NCBI GenBank assembly: GCA_905250025.1
Contig: CAJNOJ010000227.1
Span: 62,001 to 126,000 of the forward strand
From: Adineta ricciae
Taxonomy: Eukaryota; Rotifera; Eurotatoria; Adinetida; Adinetidae
Direction of reading: 5' to 3'
DNA length: 64,000 nucleotides
Part shown: positions 47,684 through 59,189 of the stretch, in pieces
Numbering within the stretch: the first letter of the stretch is position 1
Layout: the number at the start of each line of letters is the position of its first letter
Position numbers and translations under genes: made by a program
The notes under the pieces: generated by a model
The model's input: the letters and a program-made list of their open reading frames with translations, nothing else
Databases searched by the model: none
What the model was told of the DNA's origin: nothing

Positions 47684-47789
47684 CAGAGATGAGCAAGTCA
47701 GTGATTTTTCGCCGCAAGTCAAGTCAAGTCATACCTATTTCAAAAACCCTCCAAGTCAAGTCCAAAATGACTTGACTTGCCCATCGCTG
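47684..47789. mobile_element. hAT-type MITE, second copy
   Basis: Same insertion and flanking ATCGAAAA duplication as at 29716-29821. The right end has one substitution (catcgctg). Confidence 0.85.
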
Positions 47790-47876
47790 ATCGAAAACGT
47801 GCAGAACTTACGTACCAATCGGATAAGTATTGTTATTCTTTCTTAACAGATTTGGTAATAGTGAATAAGATCAATC

Positions 47877-48230
47877 ATGCTGCCTCAAGTACCAGTGGAT
47901 GACAGTTACCAGAGCAATTCACTTGCCATGCCAGATAGAATTGTTTCTATTCCATCTCCAAATCAGAAAACAAGTCTATGTCAACGAATGATTGATTCAT
48001 TTAAACCGACACTACCCACTACATCTGTTTCAATCGAAATGAATGAATTGAAACAAATAGAGAGTAATGATGATGACGTGAGAAAAGGAGAAACTGGCCT
48101 ACATCAAACATTAACAAATCGACATTTACAAATGATTGCGATAGGCGGTTCAATTGGCACTGGACTCTTTGTTGGGTCGGGATCTTCTCTTGCTACTGGT
48201 GGTCCTGCTGCACTGATTATCGATTATGTT
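47877..48230 (+). CDS. amino-acid permease, second copy, truncated by the gap
   Basis: The first 118 codons match 29909-30262 with a few substitutions in the tail and none seen in the RHLQMIAIGGSIGTGLFVGSG signature. The N at 48231 ends it. Frames continuing beyond the N belong to the transposon and are not permease. Confidence 0.8.
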
Positions 48231-48330
48231 NCCCTAAGAGCATTTTTAAAATTTGTCCCTACGAGCATTTTTAAAATTTGTCCCTACATATGTAGGGACA
48301 AATTTTAGGGACACTTGTAGGGACAGTGAT

Positions 48331-51300
48331 TCAGGGCAAATGATAGCCATTCTTCAATTTTAATAATTTCTTTGCCAATTCTGATGATTGTTCAATGTTG
48401 AAAACGTTGTGTTTGATTAAATCTTTGCTCATTCCTACAAAGATTGTCATTTGTTGTGCAGATTCATAGGCACGATGAACAATTGCTTGAACATTAGCAG
48501 ATACGAAATCGACGTTCGAATCGGCAACATTTCTTCGTGTGTCATTATGGAATCGTTTGTTTTTATGGTGTACAGGAAAATTTATCTTTTCTTCGTTATT
48601 GGTAAGTTCATATTGTTTTAATTCAGTTAAACTATTGAGTTTATTTATTCGTTTGAGAAATTGTTTCATTGTAAAATTAATTCGTGTTGAATAGATTCCA
48701 GACAGCGCTCTTGCATCTCGGAAAACATTTTCACACGATTGGGATGAAAATAAATGAACAGAATCTGCTGTTGATTCAGGTATTAGCTTTTGTTCAATGG
48801 ATAAATATAAATATATAAGATAATGAGCATTTAACTCGATCGATAATAGAGCGTTTTGTGTAATAAAATAATTCATTTCATCGTTTTTTTTCTTGACTTT
48901 CGCTGACTTGCGACTTCTTTTCGTAATGTACAACCATATTCGCCACAGCCGAGTATAAAATAGCACGACCCATGCGTAAAAAATCCGTTCGGACAAAGAG
49001 ACATCGCTTCGCGTATAAGCGGTAATTAATAAATTTAGCAATAATAAATAATTGAATGTTCCGTTAGACTGATCGTTAGACGATAATAGATTCAAAACTC
49101 TATCATCTGATATTCGCTGACAAGAAGCAAAATTTTGTTTATCACGACAATTAAGATCGGATCTAGACAAGTTGTGATCAAGTTTGTTTCTTGTTTCAAT
49201 CAATTTGTACAGATCGTTTATTGATACATCATATGATCCCATTTTTAGCTTAGCCGTTTTCGATAATAACCGATTCCGAATTTTCGTACACAGATGAACA
49301 CCGTCCTGCATATACATAAACATTTGAACTGGGTTCAAGAAGTACCATGAGGACCAATCTTTAGGGATGTCGATTTTGAAAGCCAATGTGTTGTCATAAA
49401 TACTCAAAGTTTCGGTTGTAACAAAAAAATTGGATGCCAAACGCATCGCTCTGAGATACTTCGGATCACCGTCGGTAGAGAATCCGAGAACACGAATATT
49501 CCGCGAATGAAATTCCTGATACATCATAATCCATCGTTTGAGAATATCCATCGAAGTCAATTTATTATCAGTGCCATATGCAGCCAGAACTATTGGTGGT
49601 GGCGTTATGGAAAGATCTCGATTATGAATAGGCTGCAAACAATGTACATTGACGAGATTGGCACGCTGGTTATTTTCGATCAAAAACTGGAACTCTTCGA
49701 AAGACTGGCAACTAAAAGCGCTTTCGATCGGTTTCCCATCGACAACTGGCGTTATAAACCCATTGAAATGATCGAATACCGAATCGTATTCAATGCGCGG
49801 AATAATTGCAGAGCAATCTTCCGATACGAAAGCGAAGGAAGTGTCAATCGAATCAAGATAACTTTTGCATTCAGTAAATCGAAAGTTCGCTTCTGAGTAA
49901 GGATTATACGTATAGAACTTTTTAACCGTTTCGACCGAAGGTAAAAGATATCTCAAGTTAATACGAATAAAGTTATACACATATACGCCTGCTAGTATAA
50001 AGAAACACGTTGCCAATCGCAATACGGCAGTTGGATAACGATAATTGTTAGGCGAATGATGTCGATTACTATCAATAGTATTTAGTAAAGTAGATAGAAT
50101 ATCTGAACTGCCTGCTTTAGAATATGCAATCTGAATTATCGGAGATGCCAAACAGATTAAGTGTCGTCAGGATTTTATTCTACTCACGTTTTCTCCAAAT
50201 ATTTTGGTGTTGCGCTTTTTTAACGAAAAAGAGCTGGCTTTTCGATCACTTTCATCGACTTTTCGCTTGTTAGATTGAGAGGAGCTGTTCGAATTCAAAA
50301 TCTAGATAATATGCAGTTAATTATGCAAATATTCTAATTATTTCCTATGACGTACTTGCTCTTTCAACGATTGAGAAGGCTTGTTGGTAGATGCTGAATT
50401 GGTTGTTTGTGTTTTTTATTATTCATCAACTGCTAAAAGAAAATAGTTATTTTAGAAGTAAGTGTCATTTTTCTCTCGAAGCGGAGAACTACAACAAAAT
50501 CAGTAAGTACCGCTCCTAATGCTTTGTAGATTTGATGGACACATTGATTTTTGCCAAGACTGAAGTATAACATGTGAAGGCGAACTTTATCAGATAGGTG
50601 ACAAAAAATAGCAAGTCTCCTGTCCAGAAATTTGACCGTTTCATAAATTTTATTTCCGGACAAACGATAAGATTCTCTCACGAAATCTTCACGAAAATAG
50701 GTCTAATCTTCTCCCTCCAATACTTGGAGCGAAATTAAAATTCATGGCTGACCTCAACGATATTAAAATACGAATGGTATTTACAAATAGAACAAATGCG
50801 GTACATACGTTTTTTAATGTTGTTGCAGGAGTAAATGAAATTGTACTTTGTGATCCACTTGGTTTTGCTTGACGACGAATTTTGGCTTGTCCATCAAGTC
50901 TATTTTTTAAGTAAAAATGGTAATGTTGAGATATGATACACAATGAAGACTCACTGATTTTTCCCTGTTTTATTTGATGAAGGAGTATTCACACTATTGA
51001 TTGATTCCAAACGAGGCTTTTGAACTCGACTGTTACTAATCAGTGGCAAATGAAAAATTTTCATGAACTATATAAGGCTTGTAAGCTCACCTATTCTTCA
51101 GTACAGTTGTTGCTGACGCATCACTTTCGTCTACATCAATATGAACAATCCGTGCATTTTTCTTTTGAGTACTTGATTGAGATCTTTCACTTATCAATGG
51201 TTGCCCATCAAAATCGATTTCACTTTCAACTTCTGAATCATATAAATTCTCGCTATTATCATTCATCAAGGTTGCTGGTTTATTGTTAGTGTTCTTCAAA

Positions 51301-51944
51301 TGTTTCATCAAATAAGACACCTGGAATCGAGTATTTCTCAGATATAATTTAATTTTGTCTCCACAAATGCATCGAACAGAACAAGCTGGTAAAACGTCAC
51401 CGGACTGTTTTTCGATAACGATCTTAAAATCCTTCGCTGATACGTTCGTATAATTAATACCGTGAATAGTATAGCGTAGACTTGTTAATAAACTCTGAAT
51501 AGAATCTTGAACCGTTGCAGAGTAATTTTCTTCAAGAGATCCATCACTATTGTCACTAAGATTGTTGCTGGTTGACGTTGATCGATATCCACCGACTCGA
51601 CGTGATTGTGTTTGTTGAAAATTGTTCTTTTTGATAATCTTTTGAGTAGCTTTCAATAATGAAACAACTTTGTTTTTCGTACCGATTTTCAACAACATTG
51701 AATCTTTAGTTACAACACAAATTTCTTTCTTCAAATCAATTAAATCACTAGTGGAATTTTCATCGTTAGGTTTTTCGAACAAATCGATCAGTTCACGTTT
51801 GCCAGCTTTGCCCAGGATTGTATAGTCATCAATGTCATAATATCTTAAAATCTTTTCAACTGATTTGCGATATTTTTGTTCAATATGTACAAAAAATGGT
51901 TCACCTGACAGTGAAAGTAAATATTCAGGATCGTTACTTTCCAT
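48331..51944 (-). pseudogene. DDE-like transposase-type protein, multi-exon, 3' end lost to an insertion
   Basis: Exons readable from the start: 51091-51944, 50955-51035, 50809-50899, about 50511-50702, about 50355-50392, about 50193-50303, then 48331-50130. The first three join in frame. The link between the fourth and fifth is unresolved, so a lesion may lie there. The N-terminal part is charged, with a possible NLS (NKRKVD, LKKRN). The big exon has GFSTDGDPKYLRAMR, a QDGVHLCTKIRNRLL helix and SQSCENVFRDARALSG, which I read as Asp, Asp and Glu of an RNase-H-type transposase core. It ends with codons contributed by the inserted element (YHLP then stop at 48331); the original acidic tail lies at 36212-36572. 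The family is unnamed to me; P-like or hAT-like is inference. Confidence 0.6.
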
Positions 51945-53077
51945 AAATCGAATTAAATATAAGAAATGACAACAATAATGAAGTAATGTAAGATTGTTCA
52001 CTAGTTAGAATTGTATGATTGCGTGCTTTGGTATTGTATTCTCAGTTTTAATTAGCCGTTGGTTTTGACAGTTATACGTCAAAAGACCGTTGATCGCGGA
52101 TATTGAATTCATTGGGCAACGTTCTACGCAGTTATATGCGAGAAAGAAAAATATGGACTTGTGTAGATGTCGCTCAATTATGTACGATGGGCAGATATAA
52201 GTGCAAGAAATTAATTGTGGCCTGTTGATGATTAGATTCAGTTATCTGTCACCAAAGAAATTATAATAATTAGTTATAACATACAAGTGGACAAAGTATT
52301 AACTTTCAGAAAAACTAAAGATCTTGTAATTCTTCCTTGTACTGGTGAAAATGATTCTACTTATCGAGTGTGGTTACATGTACCGAGAAAGTAGTCTCAT
52401 CTACCAATTTTTTTCTTCAAGCTTCAATAGTAATATGACGTTTTAAAAGAAAGTGTAATAAGATATCCAATAAGCACCTTTTCCAGCCCGATGTGACGAT
52501 ATTTCTAATGAAAACAATCAGTCAAACAAATAGTTCAGCTATCGTATGAGAGTTGACGCAGCATTTCGTATCAGCAGTCGATTTGAATTTTAATACGTTG
52601 ATTTTTCTTGAAATGTAATACGATGAACATGGTCTGTACATTTATAAAGTGAAATATTCAAAGTATATTGTGAAATAACTATTGATATGGATTTTTCTGC
52701 TTCTGGTTTTACATATAGAACGTTTCTCGTGATTCGAATAATAAGCTGACTGATTGATTTTATCAAAAACCAATGAAAGCTGTTGTGTAATTACGGCTAG
52801 AGAGATTATCTTATAATTATTGACACACATACGATGTAGAAAGAACAGAACAGTATCGTTTGAACGAACAAAATTTATCATTAAATAAAGAATTCAGTCT
52901 CATACTCCAATCCACGACTAGTATTTTATTAAAATTTACTTTACTTCATTACTACTTCACTAGTACTTCATTAGTATTTCATCGGTACTTCACCGATACT
53001 TCAATGGTACTTCAGTCATACTTCGTTTTACTTCACATATAGTGTGAAGTAAATGAAGTCTCGCTTTTCCCCCCTTG
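51945..53077. other. right (5') non-coding part of the transposon
   Basis: About 1.1 kb upstream of the transposase start. It holds no gene. The last 145 bp carry TACTTCA-type boxes and a short inverted pair (TTTACTTCACA...TGTGAAGTAAA) next to the terminal repeat. Confidence 0.6.
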
Positions 53078-53739
53078 ATCATTGCACATATAAGTTTATT
53101 TTCAGCCTAGGTTAGATATTTTCACGAAAACAGCAATACATATTTATACCGAAGGCTAAATAGAGGGTTAGATATTTTGAAGAATTACTAATACAGCTAA
53201 GAAGATTATGAATGATTACATAAAAAACGAAAACAAGAAAACGCGATAGGCAATATCTGATACAAGAAAACAAAACAGACAATTATATAATAATTAACAT
53301 GAACATAAAGAAAGAGGCGAAAAAATGAACATATATGAATGGTTATTTTATGTTAATTTCAAATTATGATACGTTTTATATGCTCGCAATAACACTAGAC
53401 TCGTAGCAAAACATCGATTTATACAGTGTTTTATCCAGGTTTTTTTCCGGAGGACGGTTGGGGGAGGACAAACTCAATTCTCTGGGGGATAAGAAAAATT
53501 TTCAAACGGCAAATCATTTAAGCTTTATTCACTTTATAATATTCATGCTTTGGTAAGATGTTAAGCTCACAAGTTGTGTAAGGACTAGTTTTTTCATTTC
53601 ATTTATTCAAAAAGCGAGCAAAAATATACGAAAAGAAAAAAAATAAGAAAACACATACATGACAAAAACTTTGTATGAACAAGTACCAACAAAAATAATG
53701 AGTATCACAAGAACATGAACTTGTATTCTATAATTCAAA

Positions 53740-54603
53740 CTGCTAAACGACGTGGTTTGACGTTTTTCCAATGATTGACAATTTTCTTTTTCACACCTTC
53801 ACTTAAAGTTTCTTCACCTTCAACTGAAATTCTCATTAATTGATTTCACAATTTTGTTAGAACCCGATTCATTGTAGAAAAATCTCTTGTAACAGTAGCT
53901 GTACTGATCTGTGCTATCAAAAACATTTCTGCAGCTAGTGATAACTGTGGATAAATATCTCACAACATACTTTCTTGAACAAACTTGACACAAACTTCTC
54001 TTTGAGTCATAAATTTACCTGCTTTTTTTGTGTTAATAAATATGTTCGAAATGTCTTTCATTCATAAATAATCGATTCACCAAAATCATTTAAATGATGC
54101 TTTTTAATAGAATGAATTTCTTTATCGCCATAATCTGTATTATCATTCAAACATTGCATATAAAAAATCATAAAGCAATGAAGTAAATCGAATGTTTCTT
54201 GATTAAAACGAGCTTTAACATTATCAATAAATGGAAGAATTTTTAATTTAAAAATATCACTAATATTTAAATCCGTATTAATTATTGATAATCTGGAGTT
54301 ACGAGTTGTTGAAGATGTTGATGATGGCTTTTCACTTGTTTCAATAATACTCACATAATTAGTTGAGCTATTATCCTTAAGTTCTTTAAGTCGAAGTAAA
54401 GTTGAGGATATAAAGTTTTGTAATTGTTTAAAACCAGCTCCTTTTGTTTGAGTAGATTTTGACAAAACAGCTAAAGAGTCTAATATTGGCTGAAGAGCAC
54501 GGAGAATAAATGCAGTTGTTTGACTTAATAAAATATTATGAAAACATAAGGCTTCCGCACTATCATCATTGTTTCCATTACAAATATGTTCCAATGTTGA
54601 CAA
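53740..54603 (-). pseudogene. hAT-family transposase relic
   Basis: A 181-codon frame (54058-54603) resembles the helical region of TTF/ZMYM1-like hAT proteins (LLSQTTAFILRALQPILDSL; GFKQLQNFI). Downstream, interrupted by stops, comes a hAT C-terminal dimerisation signature (AEMFLIAQISTATVTRDFST followed by MNRVLTK) and VKKKIVNHWKNVK near 53740-53960. In-frame stops near 53960 and 53850 show it is dead. The N-terminal zinc finger and catalytic Asp region are missing. No intact element ends found. Confidence 0.68.
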
Positions 54604-57392
54604 TAATTCCCTCGACTGAAAGGACGGTCATATAAAAAAAAAGTTTATTTGTTTGTTTGTTTGTCTGTCTCTCTGTCTATGTCAGGGTCAAAGGTCAAAA
54701 AAACATTTTTTTCGAAAAATGCTCACAACTTCATCAAACATCGTTTGGGAGGGATCCTGAGGCTCGAGGTTGGCTGGATGACGGATGAAGGGGCAGGGAC
54801 GTGACAGAAATGAAGAAAACATTTCAACCGCGCTAGAGAGGAGGGCTACATAGAAGAGTTGATTACGAAAAAGTAGAAACACACTCGGTTGACTGTCGCA
54901 TACTAAAGGCCAGTAATCCAGAAATACATTCATTCACAAGTTACGTACTGGAGAACAATCTTAAATGCTGAGGTTCGATATATTGAAAGTTTTTGTAGGC
55001 CTTTAAGCCTTTTAATTAAGAAGATAGCCTTAAATGTTCGGAAAGCCTTTTAATTAAGGAGATAGCCTTAAATGTTCGGACGCGGATAATTTTATCTATG
55101 AGATGCTGATGGAATGCTAATTAATTTTCGATACTTTTTAGTAGCACACGGGTAATTCTATGATAGATAGGGACAGCTTTGGAGCGGCGAGTTGTGAGTG
55201 GCGCCCCTGTGGGGCGCCGACGAACAACGAGCTGCGCCTGGTAATCTAGCCAATTACCAAAGTATCAACAATCCGACACGTTCGAATGCGAAATATATAG
55301 AGTCTCATTTGGTTTCACCGAAATTATCTTTCTTTTAGAAAAAGGAGGACGTGTTTAAAAGTGCAAATCCATAATTGTCATTTATAGCGAACCTCTGCTT
55401 CCTGTGAAGAGTGATTGTCAGTCAGGAATATAGAATAATTAAAAGCAGCACAAGTAGTCCTTTGACTCTTTTGAAGACTGTGAGGCGAATGAAGATCAGT
55501 CTCTGGGGACCCTTTCAAAGGTTATATTTCTGTCTTTTTTTGCGTAAAACGCACATAAGACTATTTTATTTTCAATCAGTGGTTCAGTCGAGGGCATAGC
55601 GAGTCTGCCTCGACGAGCGTTACTAGTTATTACTGTTGATGTTCATTCCTATAGCAGTATAAGATAAATGATGAATAAATTTATCTGAAATATTTGAAAA
55701 TATATGACACTCATGAAGGGCTGAAATTAGCTGTTGTACTCTGTATTCTAAGTTCTTATCGAACCTAGTAGATGTCTGACTGTCGTCTGTTAGGAAATCC
55801 TTTCTTACCTTGAAATTGTTGATATTGATTTTGGTGGACAGGTTTTCGTTTCAATAGTCAGGTTGAAGTTTTTCTTTTATCTGGCATAGAGATTCAATGA
55901 ATCAGTGATGATGGATGGCTTGGTATGGATTTAGAGTAGTCTAGAGATTGTGCCAATGTTTGATTAGAATATTTGTTTGATGACTGAAGAAGCCGGTTCA
56001 GACTGAAGTATAATGCATGGCAGTGTTTGATGAGGAGTTTAGAAGAAGAAGTATAGTACTTACTTTTGGATAAGATGAAAAATGAATATTGTAATGAATA
56101 TGGTGCTGGTTTATATAGTCGTTAAAAGAAAATGAGCTTTGGTCTTTTCTGGGAAGGAATGTAAGTGGGAAAGCATTTTTCCCACTGATTTACGTGAGAG
56201 AATGCTTGAAAATTGGTATTTTAGTCCCACGCATATATGAAGTATTTATTTTATCACATTGTAAAGATGCATGAGAATGAGAAAAGAATTTTTAAAGAGG
56301 GTGCTTCGAAACTATGTCCTTGCAACGTGCCGTTATTCAATCAGAGATGAAACTATTCGTTCTCAAAGATGGAATGTGAAGGCCGACCAAAGTTCAGTAG
56401 AAACAGCTATTATATAAGTCATGAGAAAAAAGTAATCACTCTCCATTCTTTTTCATAGTTGACTATATGCCAGTTGAGTTATTTTCGCTTTTGATTTTGT
56501 CTCCTATATGGCCGTGCAAGCATCGAATATAATGATGCTAGATTGGTAAGTGTAATCTTAAATCTACAATTAATTTAAAAAGTCATCCTATGACTGTACT
56601 CTTTTCGTTTTCTTAAGTTCAAATTTATAAGGGTACATAAATTTTAATTTGTATATCAAGTTATATGGAGAAAAGCGATAAAATATTCAGTGTCAAAGGT
56701 AAAGAAATACTTTAAATCTTTCTTAATCTTGATATATGAACAAAAGTAATGATTAAAGAATTAGAAGAAATAAATGACAATCGTTGCTCATTTCTGATGA
56801 AAAAATATGTGAGCTAGACATTTATCTTTTATCACTTATTAGAAATAACTATTAATGTGACATCAATCATTTTGTCAAGAAATGCTAATGTAACGAAGAC
56901 GTTCAATAGCGTTGGATACCACCTTTTGCCATTCCATTGCTAATTTTACAAGTAATCTATGAACAGTAGATGTAAATAAGGATAGATAATGTTTTCTAAG
57001 TATAAAATACAATATAAAACATTTTTACATCTTGTCTATTTGCTTGAAGAACAGAAGTTTTGAAATGATGTACCAATGTATTAATAATTAAGGATAATTT
57101 CATCATTACAAGTGAATATTCATCATTTTATTCATATTTTAGATTGAATTTCATTTTGAAACACGTAATTGCTCTTGTTTCAACTATTTTTTTCAATTTT
57201 TGAAACTTTATACAACAATAATTTGAATCTGGTATGTGTATAACAAATCAAATACTTTCAGAAAACAGCAAAGCAAGTATATTGATAAGAAGAATGGATA
57301 ATTCTTGAACTTAAAAAAGCATTTATTAATTTAAAATAAAATAATCAGATGTCTTCTATTAGAAGAAGACCATATGAAGCAAATAAACTGTA
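54604..57392. other. gene-poor stretch with small repeats
   Basis: No gene supported. Noted: a two-copy tandem repeat of about 42 bp (54998-55080, units containing AGCCTTTTAATTAAG), a short strong palindrome GGCGCCCC-tgt-GGGGCGCC at about 55200, and a CT/GTTT simple repeat at 54640-54680. A GC-richer island around 55180-55250 contrasts with the AT-rich surroundings. Confidence 0.45.
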
Positions 57393-57503
57393 TTAATGAA
57401 GAGGATCAGTTTGTGTTGATACATCATTTATTTTAGATGCATTATTTGGCTGAGCATTCGTTGTTGACTTATTCGAGTTATTGTTATCTTGCTCTTCTTC
57501 TTC
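57393..57503 (-). CDS. possible C-terminal exon of an unknown gene, cut by the gap
   Basis: About 36 codons ending DVSTQTDPLH then stop, preceded by an acidic/Asn-rich run (EEEEQDNNNSN) that reaches the N block. It may be a real terminus, but there is only low-complexity sequence to judge. The proline-rich frame on the other side of the gap is made of G/C homopolymers and should not be joined to it. Confidence 0.25.
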   Translation of the reverse strand, partial: EEEEQDNNNSNKSTTNAQPNNASKINDVSTQTDPLH

Positions 57504-57574
57504 NNNNNNNNNNNNNNNNNNNNNNNNNNNNNNNNNNNNNNNNNNNNNNNNNNNNNNNNNNNNNNNNNNNNNNN
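57504..57574. other. assembly gap (71 N) followed by G-homopolymer tract
   Basis: The gap is followed at 57575-57670 by runs of up to about 14 G with few other bases, unlike anything else in this AT-rich window. It is either a true poly-G microsatellite or poor-quality consensus at a contig end. Confidence 0.95.
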
Positions 57575-58088
57575 GGGGGGGCGTGTTTGGGGGGGAGTGG
57601 TGGGGGGGGGGGGGGGGTGATGGTTGTAGGGGAGGGGGTGGTGTTGTTGCAGGGGGGGGGGGGGGTAGCCCCTCCCCCTCCCTTAATTCACACACTATTT
57701 CGCACTAAACCTGAAGAACTTTTACTGTCAACTCGGCTCAAGCTTAATTTTTAACGCAGTTCTATGTCGTTTAATGATGAATCTTGTAATTATCAGTGCA
57801 TTTTTGGGAAACGAATGTCGCATAAGAGCTGCAAGTCTTACTTCAAAACTAATCGTAAAATATTTGTCAAGTAGTAAAATTTCATTGTCGTTGTTCTTTG
57901 ATTTGTGAAAGAAGGAACAAAAATATATTATGTTCTCTTAATTTATAGTTTCATTTGGTTGCCTGTAGGATAGCGAAACACACGATAAAGGGTGAAATGC
58001 GTCGTTGTTTGAAGTAGATAAGAACGCAAAGGAAGAAAATTGCTGTACCCTTACGCATGTTACATTGACTGGAAGTACGAACAGAAGT

Positions 58089-58646
58089 ATGGCGTCTTCT
58101 TTTGTATCGTTAGCAGAGGCTACCGCCGTGAACATAGTGAACGATGAAAAGTTCGAAAAAGTCTATGGAGTTTATGAAAATGCTATCCGCATAGTGGAGG
58201 ATGGACGAACATGCGAAACAATCAGACCAGGACTATGGTCGCTTGGGTGTGCTTTGGGTCATCACTCATATTCCTCTAGTATTCATCAAATTCGAATAAT
58301 GAAACAGTACGGAATGGTGGTTATAGGCATTCGTTCTCGAAATATGCCATTTCTGCCGGACCTATCCAGTTATGGTCGTTATGATGAAAATCCGTCCATA
58401 CATTGTTGGTGCTCATATGGTGGACGCGTCAGAAACGGCAGATACGAATCTGCTAAACTAACTGACTATCATGAAAATAAATGCGTATTCACATTAACAT
58501 TAAATTGCGATGAGCGTCGCTTATCTATAGTTAACGAAGACAATCATGAACAAGATGAAATGAATGTTTATGAATCACTTGCTCCTTTTCCTTGGTGTCT
58601 GTTCGTTCAAATTTCTAGGATGGGCGGTCGTGTATCGCTTTTATAA
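58089..58646 (+). CDS. SPRY-like domain protein
   Basis: 185 aa from the MASSFV ATG; 28 more in-frame codons upstream lack an ATG, so an upstream exon is possible. Residues about 55-180 read as a SPRY/B30.2-like sandwich: LGHHSYSSSIHQIRI, VVIGIRSRN, IHCWCSYGGRVRNGR, VFTLTLNCDERRLSIVNE and the closing PFPWCLFVQISRMGGRVSLL. Bdelloids have many such stand-alone domains, usually of unknown binding target. It probably mediates protein-protein binding. The closing PFPW strand is the best diagnostic. Confidence 0.5.
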   Translation: MASSFVSLAEATAVNIVNDEKFEKVYGVYENAIRIVEDGRTCETIRPGLWSLGCALGHHSYSSSIHQIRIMKQYGMVVIGIRSRNMPFLPDLSSYGRYDENPSIHCWCSYGGRVRNGRYESAKLTDYHENKCVFTLTLNCDERRLSIVNEDNHEQDEMNVYESLAPFPWCLFVQISRMGGRVSLL

Positions 58647-58754
58647 AGGTGTGTTCAAAAATGGGTGAGAGTGTGTGATATAGTATGGGGTTATCCACGC
58701 ACACATGACGTCATTACGTATTTTCCTTGCACGTTGTTGGACTTTTCCTTTACA

Positions 58755-58778
58755 CCCGTATATATATATATATATATT
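58755..58778. repeat. (TA)n microsatellite
   Basis: About nine TA units in the 3' region of the SPRY-like gene. More TATA-rich tracts follow to 58895. Confidence 0.8.
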
Positions 58779-59189
58779 CATGTTTTGTATATATGTGTGT
58801 CGGGTAGTTCTCTCTTTGACATGTTCTCTTTTCTGTCTCTCTATCTCTTTATTCAAGAATAAAGATCTTTTCTAACTATATATTCATATATATGTCATAG
58901 GCAAAATCAAGTTTCAGGCAAAATTAAACTTAGTCAATATTCATTCATAAAAAGGCGGGAAAGTTGAGATAGAAGAGAAAACGAAATTCTTTTGTTCTCC
59001 GATAATGTAACATGTTTCTTATTTCGCAAGATTCTAAAGATGATGTATTGAATTTATTTTCTTATTGACATCTATTTCCGATGCATGGATCATCAACGAT
59101 ACGATGAAAACAACGATCTACTCAACCAATCATAATTAACCGTAGAATCTTTTTGTGTACTCAAAAAGTGATTACACTACTATAATCGG

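Larger units (their letters stand above)
36966..48231. other. N-bounded second copy of the 18.4-30.3 kb block
   Basis: Single Ns at 36966 and 48231 enclose 11,264 bp collinear with 18376-30262. The join points fall inside genes: the Cys-rich protein at left and the permease at right. The sequence outside the Ns belongs to one short transposon on both sides. This is best explained as the alternative haplotype contig placed in a scaffold gap, though a genuine copy inserted in the element cannot be excluded from sequence alone. Confidence 0.75.
36573..48348. mobile_element. nested element with GTCCCTAC repeats, broken by an N-bounded insert
   Basis: The ends are inverted: GGTTATCATTTGCCCTAAAT at 36573 and its near-complement ending at 48348. 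Inside the left end, a 25-bp unit beginning GTCCCTACGAGC is repeated three times (36597, 36622, 36647) and closes with the palindrome GTCCCTACATAGGGAC. The right end has the same units. The element stops at the N at 36966 and resumes after the N at 48231, so its real length may be only about 0.5 kb. It has no coding capacity of its own. It is inserted in the reading frame of the surrounding transposon's gene. Confidence 0.7.
35556..53077. mobile_element. DDE-like DNA transposon with inverted ends and 8-bp target duplication
   Basis: The left end CAAGGGGGAAAAAGCGAGAC (35556) is repeated inverted at the right, ending at 53077, with one mismatch in 24 bp. Flanks ATTATTGC (35548-35555) and ATCATTGC (53078-53085) form an 8-bp duplication with one difference. 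Both ends carry subterminal TACTTCA boxes (35580-35650; 52935-53037). The interior encodes a multi-exon reverse-strand protein whose gene is split by a second inverted-end element (36573-48348), which holds the N-bounded 11.3-kb block. Without those the element is about 5.7 kb. The 8-bp duplication fits the hAT or P superfamilies; I cannot choose between them. Confidence 0.8.

Noticed and set aside
36967..48230. True segmental duplication generated by the surrounding transposon
   Set aside because: Possible, but the exact coincidence of both block ends with N characters makes scaffolding error the simpler explanation.
48232..48308. Extension of the second permease copy beyond the N
   Set aside because: The sequence after 48231 is transposon repeat; the apparent frame extension is an artefact of reading through the gap character.
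55195..55220. GC-rich palindrome as a terminator or RNA gene
   Set aside because: A single 8-bp stem without a conserved context does not support either call.
57393..57754. Proline/glycine-rich frames across the N block
   Set aside because: They consist of G or C homopolymers translated next to Ns; only the short terminus at 57393-57503 is ordinary sequence.
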